Shown here: piece by piece, positions 42,323 through 53,300 of the stretch
How the letters are laid out: the number at the start of each line of letters is the position of its first letter
How positions within the stretch are numbered: position 1 is the stretch's first letter
Source: Axinella damicornis
Lineage: Eukaryota; Porifera; Demospongiae; Axinellida; Axinellidae
DNA: 64,000 nt
Reading direction: 5' to 3'
Assembly (NCBI GenBank): GCA_963931865.1
Contig: OZ007506.1
Span: forward strand, 20,878,100-20,942,099
Translations under genes and position numbers: made by a program
Notes under the pieces: generated by a model
What the model was told of the DNA's origin: nothing
Seen by the model: only the letters and a program-made list of their open reading frames with translations
The model's database searches: none

Positions 42323-42471
42323 CACTGCAGTCTGGTCAAGGTGCCAATCACTTATTTTGCAGAAACCGGAAGCACGTTTACTTCCGGTGGACCGATTATG
42401 GCCAAAAAGTTGGCAAGCTAGTATAATAGTAGGGAGGGAATAGCATATTGCTGGATGTTGCATGGTCCGGC

Positions 42472-43108
42472 TAGTCTCGTTCCCAGACCCAAACAACCCC
42501 AGCGAAGATCGCTTGCAGTATCTCGCGGGGAAGGAGGGTCTGGTCATTTGACCGCGGGCAACGCGGATCTACGGAATGTTGACAATTTCATTTACACGTG
42601 ACGTCATTTCCGTAGTATAAAATTTCGCCCCATACTATACTGTATATGTACTAAGCGTTTGTTCATCTGTCATGGCTTGTTCACAAGCGCTCCAGCGTTG
42701 TCGCTGCCTGGTGACTCTATGGCCTTACAGTACTGCCTGATGACATACCTGACTGTCGTGATAGTCGGATTCTACCCCCAAGCACCTGCTGCCAGTACTA
42801 GCCACCATTTTATCTTGCCGCTTTGAACGGCAACAAGCCCATGAGCTACTTGCCGTACGCCGTATCGGCATCAATCGTTTCACTAGTCTGGACTGCCATC
42901 TACATCCAAGTCATTTTGAGAGCGCTTCTAAATCAGCGGAAAAATATTTACGGTAGAATTTGATAATTAACCAATAATTGAGTATGCCTGCATACGTTAT
43001 ACCAGGCGTAGATCCGCGTTGCCCACGGTCAAATGACCAGACCCTCCTTCCCCGCGAGATACTGCAAGCGATCTTCGCTGGGGTTGTTTGGGTCTGGGAA
43101 CGAGACTA
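42472..43108. mobile_element. 637-bp TAGTCTCGTTCCCAG element with ~100-bp TIRs and 9-bp TSD
   Basis: Near-perfect inverted arms of about 100 bp start TAGTCTCGTTCCCAGACCCA and include GGGGAAGGAGGGTCTGGTCA. They enclose about 430 bp of non-coding sequence. It is flanked by perfect 9-bp direct repeats TGGTCCGGC (42463-42471 and 43109-43117). This is the longest member of the family seen here. It landed exactly at the end of another foldback element. Confidence 0.95.
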
Positions 43109-43222
43109 TGGTCCGGCAGGAAGTATATACTTTAAGTATAGGTACCTGAAACACGTTCGCATCTAGAGCCGGCCCTGGCCCTAATATACCCTAACCCATC
43201 GCCCTACTTCCTGCCGGACCAA
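43109..43222. mobile_element. 114-bp TGGTCCGGCAGGAAGTA foldback element
   Basis: TGGTCCGGCAGGAAGTA (43109-43125) is mirrored by TACTTCCTGCCGGACCA (43206-43222). The interior words AAGTATAGGTACC, GCATCTAGA and GCCGGCC recur at 54840-54910 after another TGGTCCGGCAGGAAGTA, so this is a dispersed family. Confidence 0.85.
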
Positions 43223-43386
43223 TAACCACTTTGTATTGCAATAATCACTCACAGCAATCACTTACACTAATAATTATTGTCTTGCACAACTAATTGTAAA
43301 CAAACAGCACTCAAGTCAATCAAAGTACTATTTTTTCTTTTTTCCGCTGGGCGGAGCATTCCAAAAAAGGCCGGTGAGACTATAGC

Positions 43387-45648
43387 TTAGGTACTAGTTT
43401 CAAAGTTGACAACAAGTGAGCCTTCGGTTTCAGGCTGTTGCTGTACCTGACCTTCCGATAACGTCTCGTAACCTTTCCTCTGCTTCTTCTTATCCCTAAT
43501 GCGCTTCCCAGCGAAAACGAACGCTGCAATCACCGCACCAAACACAACCGTCGCAACAATGGAAATGGCAGCAACAGCTCCATTCGAGAGTGAATTGTTG
43601 TTACTTGAAGTGCTAGCTCCGGCAGCAGACAGCATGGAATCAAGGAGTGACCGACCATCTTCCACTGCACCATCGCTTTTCTCGAGTGCCCACTGTCCAT
43701 CTGCATTCTTCAGCCACAGATCACCATGGATACCAAAAACAACAAGTGTATCAGTCACATTTTTCTTGTATTTCGGGTGTTTTCTGAACGGCGGTATCCT
43801 TGCTGGTAAGAGTTTCTTGTTGTTGAAAGACCCCATTTGTACACAGAAGTTGATTTCACATCCTTCATCAACTGAAACCAAATGTTGAGCGTATCCATGG
43901 GGGCAGGTGTGTGGCCAACTGTTGGGGGGCTCGGAGGGACTATAGCTGGAGGCGGCCAGTGGGTTACCTGCAATACAACTCTCAAAGCCAGCGAAGGGAA
44001 TTGAATCAGCGTACCCAAGTTCATAGTCAGCACTCACACACACCTTAACATCCTCGCCAAAGTGAAGAGGGATGAAGTACTTTGGACACGACATTGAGCC
44101 AGTCACCGGATTGCTTGAAGTCGAGGTGTAGATTCCCCCGAAGAGGTATCCGGTATGTTGAGGAATGTGCTCCCCAGGCGGGGCTACACACCAGTACGCC
44201 TGGTAGTGGGCAGCGCTGAGGAACGATGCAAGCACGCTCTGGCATTGACAGCATCTGCCCCAGCCAAACCAACCACAGCCATGACATACGTCCCTGCAGA
44301 CCATTTTTTGAGTCACGTGGGTTACAGTTCCAGAGTGCAGTTCTACGGGAATGTAGTCTGGAGGGCAGCTATAATCACCTGTGAGCGGATTTTTTTGAGC
44401 AGCTGGATCCGGTCCAGAAGAGCAGAGGTCCTCAGTGTTCAACTTTGAGTCAACTTGGCATGTTTGGTAAACCCCTCCGAAGGTGAAGTTTGTGTTCGGA
44501 GGCTCACACGAACGATCTTCAAGGTTGGCTTGGAAATTGAAGTTCTTTGCATTCATATCCATACAACCTGGTCGGGTGTTGACCTTGTAATACCTGTTGA
44601 TGGCCTTGTACACTATTTTGGTAACCTCTCGGACAGTAATCTCAGGCAGCTCTGGAAGAGTGTTCGGGTTGATGACGAAATGGAGGGGGTCACCTGCGCG
44701 ATCGATTGCAACAAGTGCATTTGGTACACCATCCTCCCAATCAGAGACCGTAAAGTTTGGCTGGAAGGGTGGACCACCGATTGTGAACACTTCAGAATAA
44801 GAGCGATTTGAGAGAAATCCATTTATGTCAGATTCGCTTTCTTGGAAGCTAAACGTTGTTCCGAGATCCACCTTGCCAAAAAAGTTTGCACTGGCCGATG
44901 CAGTTATCTTGGTGGAAGAATTCTGCATGCTCTGCGAATAGCTTGAGTAGATATGATCGACTTGAGCTAGCAGCGCTCCTGCATCCAGCGACGTCACAAC
45001 GTGGGTGCCATAATCCCGGATCAGTAACTCCGCGAGGTAATTAGCGACTTCGGTGTTATTGTCTTGCAAGTTGGCAGCGATGTCAAAGAGTCTCGACTTG
45101 AAATTCGTATGGAGTTGAGCACCTGGTTGGATCTTAACTGTGTACAGTTTATGGCGCAGCTGTACGCGTGTTGTTTTCGCCTTGTCGTTCACCTGGTGCG
45201 ATTTGATCGACATGTAGTCCGTGGAGAACTTTCCGCTCACGAGAGAGAAGAAATCCGCCTCGACATTGATGGAGGTAGCAGTCATGGAGGTGTAGTTGTC
45301 CCAGTGCTCGAAAAACTCCGCAAATACCTCCACGCGGCTCTCTTGCACTGGGGTGAGGAAGACGCTGTCGGCAAGGAGATACTGTCCGTTGTTGGAGATC
45401 TTGCAGCTGGAGTAGTTGTAGGCGTGTACCTGCCCCATGTCCAGATTGCGAATGTTATCAAACCCGCCGCCTGGCAGGACCTCCATTCGGTAAAGAGGCT
45501 TTGTATCGTCTTGCAGTGTGCGGGAGGGGCAGTTCCTAACGTCCCCAGCCGGGTACTGGGCCGGCTGTGGGTTCACCGCCGGGATATCATCTGCGATAGT
45601 GAGCGGGGAGAGGAGCAGGATACTCACAACCAGCAAACGCAACTCCAT
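43387..45648 (-). CDS. MPEG1: Perforin-2 / macrophage-expressed gene 1 protein
   Basis: A single uninterrupted exon of 753 codons, like the intronless vertebrate gene (human about 716 residues). Residues 1-19 form a signal peptide (LRLLVVSILLLSPLTIADD). The MACPF pore-forming domain (about 40-370) has the signature DYGTHVVTSLDAGA near residue 212. It is followed by GCMDMNAKNFNF and a cysteine-rich P2 region with two FGGxY segments, typical of MPEG1. A membrane helix lies near residue 700 (AISIVATVVFGAVIAAFVFA), then basic KRIRDKKKQRK and a short tail with GYETL, which could act as a tyrosine sorting or signalling site. MPEG1 is an innate effector that forms pores in engulfed bacteria inside phagosomes; it is known in sponges. 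There are many NxS/T sites. The gene lies between two Ig-receptor genes on the same strand. Confidence 0.95.
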   Translation of the reverse strand: MELRLLVVSILLLSPLTIADDIPAVNPQPAQYPAGDVRNCPSRTLQDDTKPLYRMEVLPGGGFDNIRNLDMGQVHAYNYSSCKISNNGQYLLADSVFLTPVQESRVEVFAEFFEHWDNYTSMTATSINVEADFFSLVSGKFSTDYMSIKSHQVNDKAKTTRVQLRHKLYTVKIQPGAQLHTNFKSRLFDIAANLQDNNTEVANYLAELLIRDYGTHVVTSLDAGALLAQVDHIYSSYSQSMQNSSTKITASASANFFGKVDLGTTFSFQESESDINGFLSNRSYSEVFTIGGPPFQPNFTVSDWEDGVPNALVAIDRAGDPLHFVINPNTLPELPEITVREVTKIVYKAINRYYKVNTRPGCMDMNAKNFNFQANLEDRSCEPPNTNFTFGGVYQTCQVDSKLNTEDLCSSGPDPAAQKNPLTGDYSCPPDYIPVELHSGTVTHVTQKMVCRDVCHGCGWFGWGRCCQCQSVLASFLSAAHYQAYWCVAPPGEHIPQHTGYLFGGIYTSTSSNPVTGSMSCPKYFIPLHFGEDVKVCVSADYELGYADSIPFAGFESCIAGNPLAASSYSPSEPPNSWPHTCPHGYAQHLVSVDEGCEINFCVQMGSFNNKKLLPARIPPFRKHPKYKKNVTDTLVVFGIHGDLWLKNADGQWALEKSDGAVEDGRSLLDSMLSAAGASTSSNNNSLSNGAVAAISIVATVVFGAVIAAFVFAGKRIRDKKKQRKGYETLSEGQVQQQPETEGSLVVNFETST

Positions 45649-47394
45649 GATCTTTGTTGAGCTGGCTAAGTCTAGGAAAACACCTTGTCACGTGATCACG
45701 TAAACGAGCCCCACCCTTTGGCTTATTGGCCTGGAAACCTGCAACACTAGTGAGATTTCTCATGGGTATGGAAAATCCCTGTTGGCCGGATTTGCAGGAA
45801 TGTTCCATACCTACCAGTTGTAAAGTGTCCTGATGATAAACTTGCCGAAGTAAATAATTGGATTTGCTTGATTTTTTTTCCTGTGGCATTTACAAAACTT
45901 ACCATTTCAATAGCAAAACAGAGAAGAGTATGTAAATTAGGGTGCATGCGGAGACTCAATCATACGCCAATACGTACATTAACTTGCACACCGCTGCAGC
46001 ACGCATGCAGAGGACATGCACAATTATCATAGTCTGATCAGTACGCATACAACACAATAATATTATTGCAAATTAAAATTACATAGTGCGACCATTAATT
46101 TTTGCTTGAGCATGATTTTTATCAATCAAACTTATACGGTTGACTAGTACTAGATCTTAGCACTTGAGAGGCATGCAGTTGTACTAGAGCCATATATGGA
46201 GGAGCTTCTACCATACATGTATAGCCTATAAACACGCACCTGACTATTAACTCCATTGGTTTTGGAATCGCCTCTGATCTGTGATGAGCATATATATCTT
46301 GGATAGTACTAGGATTGTATATTAACAAGAGTTCATAACAATAAGATTGTGCAACTGCCATATGGTATCCACGACCACCATCTCGGCAGTATGACGTGGC
46401 AAACAGTGTGGTTAACATGTACATAGGCTGTGTAAACTCTGTGGTAATTGGCGGCCATGTGCTCGTTCGTTTACCGCGGCTGTCCGTCCCACTCAGTTGC
46501 TCTGGCGCTCTCAGGACCGAAAAAAATTCGTATCTCACTCTGACACCATGACAGAGTTAGGGTTCGGAGCACTCAGGCCAGTTGATGCAAACAGATTTAT
46601 CCACAGAGAACGGTTACACACCAGCACAACAAATCACATGGGTCTCAACTCTCTGATGTCATGCATGCATACCCGATGTGATACAATAATACAATAGTGA
46701 CTATGCATACACATATCATCAGTCAATACCACATCACAATTTCACACTTAGGAGCAAGCAGCTGCTACTACTTCACGATTGTTCTACGCTGAGATGGTGG
46801 CAATTGATACCATATATGGCAGTTGCACACTCTTATTGTTATAAACTCTTGATGTTAACCATGCCATTTTACCAATAAGCTGCTAGCTAACTCAAGAGAC
46901 AAGGTATAAGGATCACAAGTCTTAGTTAATGGAAACTTGTTTGGTGTGGACATATACATGAGACTGGACAAGCTCTTGATGGACATGTATGCCGCTGTAA
47001 TTCACGAGACCAAGAGTTCATAACTCAAAATGGCGTAACACACGTGGAAATGGCAACGTAAAGGATGTGGCCATGTATGGTCAATGATTTGTTATGTGTA
47101 CTACTGTGCAACAATCTATATACTGCAGCTGGAAGCTAGTATGATTGTACTCATAGTGGCTGTCTCGCATAGACGGACTGGCTACCATGGGTTAGCATAT
47201 GGGACAATGCATTGTAAGTCACTCTGATTGGACATGCAATGTTAAAACAGATATATCCACATAAAATTGGAGTCTGTCCCTTCCAATCACTCCACCCTCA
47301 CTACAGATTGTACACCACAACATGTCACAATTGGTTAGTTAGTAGGAGATCACTTGATTTTTCAGCAGCTGCAGAGATGGAAACAAAACACACA
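45649..47394. other. Intergenic region between MPEG1 and the receptor kinase
   Basis: About 1.75 kb of AT-rich sequence. A 138-codon minus open frame at 46122-46538 shows no domain or splice logic and is probably chance. It must include the MPEG1 promoter, but no element could be identified. Confidence 0.5.
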
Positions 47395-50300
47395 TCACAT
47401 CAAATGCAACACAAAAAAGAACCACCAATTGCAGCCATCCTTCAAACCTGTGTCTGAGTCTTTGTCGTTGGTGACCATGATACTGATGTCCAGGTATTCT
47501 GCCACTGACTCCAGCAGTGAATCCAGTCTGATCACCATGTCAGCAAACGAGGGACGGTTTTGAGGTTTAGCATCCCAGCAGCATAGCATTACTGTATAGC
47601 TGCACAAACAGGTGCATGTGTTGAAGTGGATCAGATTACCTCAAAATATATAGCTACCATAACATCAAAACCGAACGGCCAAATCTAGTAAGAGGTGGCC
47701 ATTGACTTGATCCTACTGTATCACATCAAATGACTGCATGTTGGAGGAGAAAAACGAGTCGAGAGATGCACTCCTGGGCTGACAGATTGATTCTTTATCA
47801 ACCAACAGCAAAAATTGAATAATCAGCTCACATGTCCTCGGAGCAGGCAGCGTTCCTCGGGCTCTCCATCCTCTCCCCTTCCTCCAGCATGTTCAACACC
47901 TGGCGGGGGTGGAGGCTAGGGTAGGGGATTTCCCCTGCGGAGAACACTTCCCAGCAGGTCACCCCAAACGACCACTGCATGTGAAGAGAGAGGAGAGCGT
48001 TACAACAGTGCTCAGAGCATTTAGTCAATGAAAAATCACTGGCTTTACACTACCCAGCCAAAGGTCTCTGTTGCTATGGCAATGACAATCCATGCAGGTG
48101 TGCTGCATCTCAGATTTGAAGGAAATTGGATGTGTCTGACTTGTGGCCTACATTAACGATTCCCCCAAGATTTCGCAATGGAATCCGAGGTACATAACCA
48201 GTCTTGCAAAAAAAACGCTAGAATCTTACACGAATTTCCGCTATTTACAAGATACATTCTTTTAAGATTCTTACAAGAACATTGGAAGGTCCTGCAACAA
48301 AGAATCATGCACAAATCTTGAACTTAGAAGGTCGCATGCAAGATGTGCCACACATGCAGTACTGCAAGCGACAAACGCTGGGGTGAGAAGGCCTGGGAAC
48401 GAGACTAAAAGATTCTCGCAGAGCCTTGACCATTTAGTAGTGGTGTCGCACATGCAAGATCTTGCAGAATCTTGCAACAATACTCTTACTTATTGAAATA
48501 GTGCAAGATTCTTGTAAGACTGGTTAAGTGCCTCCAGTGGATTTGCATGTACGTACGTATGGAGTGAATGTGAATTATAACCATGTGTTTGAAAGATGAT
48601 GTCTGCCTACCATGTCTGTCTTCTCTGAAAACACTCTGAGTTTTATACTCTCCAGTGCCATCCACTTTAATGGTAGGCGCACACTTGTGTCACTCGTGTC
48701 CTGACGGAAATAACTCTTTGTGTAGATATCTTCCGTGAGTCCAAAGTCTGCCACCTTGACATTGTTGTTCATATCAATCCTACAGTGTGCAGCAAGAGAA
48801 ATGGGCCATCATTGTAGGAGTATATAGACGCATACCTCGTTGCATTTATCTATGCATCCTTCTTTAACACTCATTGTCATACTGTATAGTGGGTATTTTG
48901 GCCAGGGGGTAAAGTTTCACCAGTTTTGAGATAAATAAATGATATACTGGTGAAAGATGTGTTGGTTGAAATTTTGCACAGTTAAATTTACACATGGTGA
49001 GTATTGTGGTGGCAAGGTCACAGAGACGTTGCTGTCTGGAGGCAAATAATGAATAGATGCAGGACAGCTTTAGCCTCGTTCCCAGGCCTCCGCCATAATT
49101 TTATCGCAACCGTGGAGGATTTTTCTCCACGGCTGTGAGATAAATCTGGGTGGAGGCCTGGGAACGAGGCTAGGGCAGGCTCCTCGGTAAGTGGCCAACG
49201 TTACAACCGTGCCACTTTTCACAGCCATCCCACAGCGTATTGGTCAACAGCATTGCTTGCCTCCTGCCAGCAGTCTAGATTGTCACCAATCCGAGACACA
49301 TACACCACATACCCGGTACACAGACCCCACATCACATTCTCACATGCAGTTTCTTGCAGCGAGGTCCCTGTGTACAAACTTCACACTGGCAAGGTACTCC
49401 ATGCCCTTGGCAATCTGCAGACACATCTTCAGGAGGAGTTTCTGAACTGCTCCCACCTGAACACCATGCAGTGAGTGACATACATAATCATGACCACAAG
49501 CAAATACCAAATGCAACTTGACTACACTGCACGATTAGTTGCCTCACGCTAAGGCACTCGGCTACTACCGAGTGCCTTAGCGCACAGAGATATTGATGTT
49601 CTGCTGATGAGGGGTATACTGTATTATGATTGGTGGCAACGTAAGTGTTATTACCTCAACTCTTAACTATACACACTCAGATACATGTATGAGGTTTTCA
49701 CCCACAACTCCAACCTGTGTGATGTCCGTTTCCTTCGATGGTTTGAGGGTTTCCGCCTCCTGTCGTAGGTAGTGCAGGAGACTTCCCTTGGCCATGAAGG
49801 GCATGATGATGCAGGGACAACCAGCATTGCCCTCCAAAGACACTCCCACCAGGGACATCACATTGGGGTGGTGAAAGTGTTGCATCTTTAAGACCTCCTC
49901 CACGAGGTTCTGTACATCACTAGCAGTTGTGCAGATACCTGAAGAGCAGGAGGAAGGGGAAAGAGAAGGGGGGGAAGAAGGGGGAAAGGAGGTGGTGTTG
50001 GGGGGAGGGGAGGGAAGAGGAGGATAGGAGGAAGGTAAGAAGGAGGGGAGGGGGTGAAAAGGAGGGTATATAGAAAGGGGAGGAAGTTAAGGAGGAGGGA
50101 AGGTAGGAAGAGGGAGGGGAAACATGGGAGAAGGTGGTGTGCCAGGGGAGGGTGGGGAGTGGGAAGGAGGAAGAAAGTGGGAGGAGGTGGAGGGAAGAGG
50201 AAGGAATGGCAGGAGGGAGGAAAGGAGAAGGAGAGAAGTAGAAGAGCTGGGTCTGATCTTCTGAATGTGTAGTGTAGTATGGTTAAGTTAACTATACAGG

Positions 50301-53300
50301 TTTACTGACTGCAGAAGAATGCGTTCTATCAGCTGCGCCAATGTGGAATATTCCATTTTAGTGGGCACTTGTGTCAATAAGAGATGGAATGGAATGGAAG
50401 TGGAGCTATAGAGTGGGAATACATGATTCCATTCCAATTCCGTAACTGGGCGAGTTTGTGCATTGCCAGTCAATTCACGCATGTACACCTTTTGTCGTCA
50501 AAAGAAATAATATTATGTCATATGGTGCAACACATCTGAAAGATTGCACAGGAACTGACATTAGTGTATGGCTTCAATTCCAATGCCCTGGCACCAACTA
50601 CTAGTGAATGCACAGCATCTGCTACACTGCAGTGGAGGGATGGAGGGCACACTAATAATACCTTTCAGAGCTTTGACTGCAACCAGCTCGGTGGCTCCGC
50701 CTACTCTTCTGAGTACGGCCTTATACACAACACCAAACTCTCCTGTGAGTAAACAATCACTTAATAACTAGTTTTGTTAGCCTCATCATAATCTCTCCCC
50801 ACCCTGTTAAGGTTACAGGATACTCGTGCGCACGTCGTGTGAAATGTATTGGGAAATGTATACTTAAGCTCGCTAACCAAAAATCTCGAGTACGAAGAGC
50901 GTGAGCAACTTGATTCTGGCGGTGGAGGTGCGCTGTCACAAGGCGCAGGGCATGACGGAAGCTTTACTGATACGCTGTATAGCCGTGCAAAAACGAGCAG
51001 TTCAGTTCACCAAAAAGCCGTATTTACCGCTTTTCTCGAGCGAGACAGCAGATAAATTTGCCAGGGATTATACTATCGAAAAAAGCTTCCGTCATGCCCT
51101 GCACCTTGTGACAGCGCACCTCCACCGCCAGAATCAAGTTGCTCACGCTCTTCGTACTCGAGATTTTTGGTTAGCGAGCTGAAGTATACATTTCCCAATA
51201 CATTTCACACGCCGCGCGCACGAGTATCCCGTAACTTTAGGTGACAAAGGCCTGTAAACAAGGCTAATTTATGTACAAGTCTAACTCATCTTGCTAGGGA
51301 TGACCCCTGCAATATTTACTGCTAAAATGATTTGGAAATTTAACTCACCTTGACCCACAACTCTTAGCACCTGGATTTGTTCATTTGCAATGAGCATCTG
51401 CTGAGGCAGCTGTGAGCGGAGAACTGCACGTGCATACGCAAAGGCAAATCAAACACTGCCTAACACATAACACTGTGTAACATTGTGTAACAGTGTGAGA
51501 GGAGCACAGCATATGTAAGACAACTGTGTAACGTTGTGTAACATACTGACCTGACACAGTCTCACTTTGTGCACACTTCATCTCAACTGCCCCATTGGGA
51601 AAGGCTTCCTCCGCATCCCAGCTTTTGCTGTGGAATGTGAAAGATTAAACTAACTGTCTCTGATACCTTACAATTTCAGCTCCGATCTCAGAGCCTCAAG
51701 ATCATATGCCAGACACTAGTACACCCACCCCATCACTGTAGCACAGGCATTGTTCTTTCCCTTCAGGGTGCAATTAACCCTTTAACAACCAATGACACAT
51801 ACTTATATGTGTCATAGGGCTTTCAGCTTCATGATGTCATTTCCGGCAATGTCCCTGGGATATTGGTTTTGCATGACCAGAAAGGGTGGGACAGAGGGAG
51901 GTGGGTGGGTTCACCCAAAGGGTGAAAAACAGATGGCCATATCTGTGAAAAGCCCTCAGTCAGAGCCAGGTAGGGCATTTCTCTAGTTTTATAAGTGTAC
52001 TAAACAGTTGTCTCATATTGTAGGACCTCCAATTCCAGTGCTCAAGGCCAATTTTCAGCCAGAGTGGGTTAGCCTCATCAATTGCCTTAGCATTTTGAGT
52101 GGGTGTGGTTACAGTCATGAATATACTTTGGATGGCTGAGTGCAGTCCTATGCATGAAAACCTGAGATAACAGAGTGTGGATAACAGATTGTGTACTACA
52201 AGCTAAAAGACTGTCCTTCAATGTAATGTGGTTGGTAAAGAGCTACTCCCCAGCTGCATGTCGTTTACCTCTCAGGGGCAAGAAGCAATACCTTTAACCA
52301 CACCATCAATTCTGCTGTCACTGGAGACCTATACTGCTTGACTTAATTCCTCACCTCTGTAACTTCAGCTTGGCTCCAATTCAACTTGCCTGCACCTGCC
52401 CAGCTTTTTGTTACAATAAACAAGTTATGTTTATCCTTTGTGCTGGAGATCGGAGGAGCCTGGGACGAGCCTATGTAACTTGGACTGGCTGACCGATTAA
52501 GTGGGAGATATACTGCCGCTTCTGTAGTGTTGCTGTCAACCTGCATGGCTGCAGCTGCACGTGAGTTTGGAGTGACGACGCCTTGGGATCAACGACATCA
52601 CAGTAAGGTCACTTCCACACACATGCTAACCTTTGTAATGGTGCCTCAATGTCGAGGACACTCTTCCTGGTCTTCCTGCGGTAGTAGCAGCAGCTGGCAG
52701 GCACGACAGCGACAGCGACCAGCAGGATCAGCACGGGGCCAGAGAAGGCTATGGCAACAATGGCGACCACACTCAAACTCACAACAGGTATAGTGACAGC
52801 TGGTGTGGATGTATGGGGTGGAGTCAGTTAGCAGACAATATTTGGTTATAATGTCTCATTCTGTTCCTACGTATGTTGTTGATATGCTGTTCCTATGCTG
52901 TTGCTATCATAGACTGTGCTGCTACTGGTAATATCTTAACGAAACAATGCTTCACCTGGAACAAGAGTAACCGTAAAATCGCTCATTTCGGTGGAGTTTC
53001 CGCTGTTAGCCAAGCAGTAGTACTGTGTGTAATCCTCCACGCTGGTCACTCTAATTGTCAGGGTGCTCCTCGTTGTTGTGTTTAGTGTTTCCGTAGTAAC
53101 ATTGATGTTGTCTCCATTCTGAAACAGTTGTACATTACTACCGTTCTCGGCTCTGAACCAGGTGATGTTGAGGTCCAGGGGGCGTGCAGTGGTTGTTGCT
53201 TCACACACAAAAGAGGTTGTTTCTCCAATAGATGTCCCTCTCCCTAGATCCATCGCTGTAAGTCCAACTTCAGATATTGTCACTGAGAGAATAGTACATT

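Noticed and set aside
43499..43888. Plus-strand frames opposite MPEG1
   Set aside because: They are antisense shadows of a strongly conserved coding exon.
46122..46538. 138-codon minus frame between MPEG1 and the receptor kinase
   Set aside because: No domain, no signal peptide, no homology recognised, and composition like the surrounding non-coding DNA.
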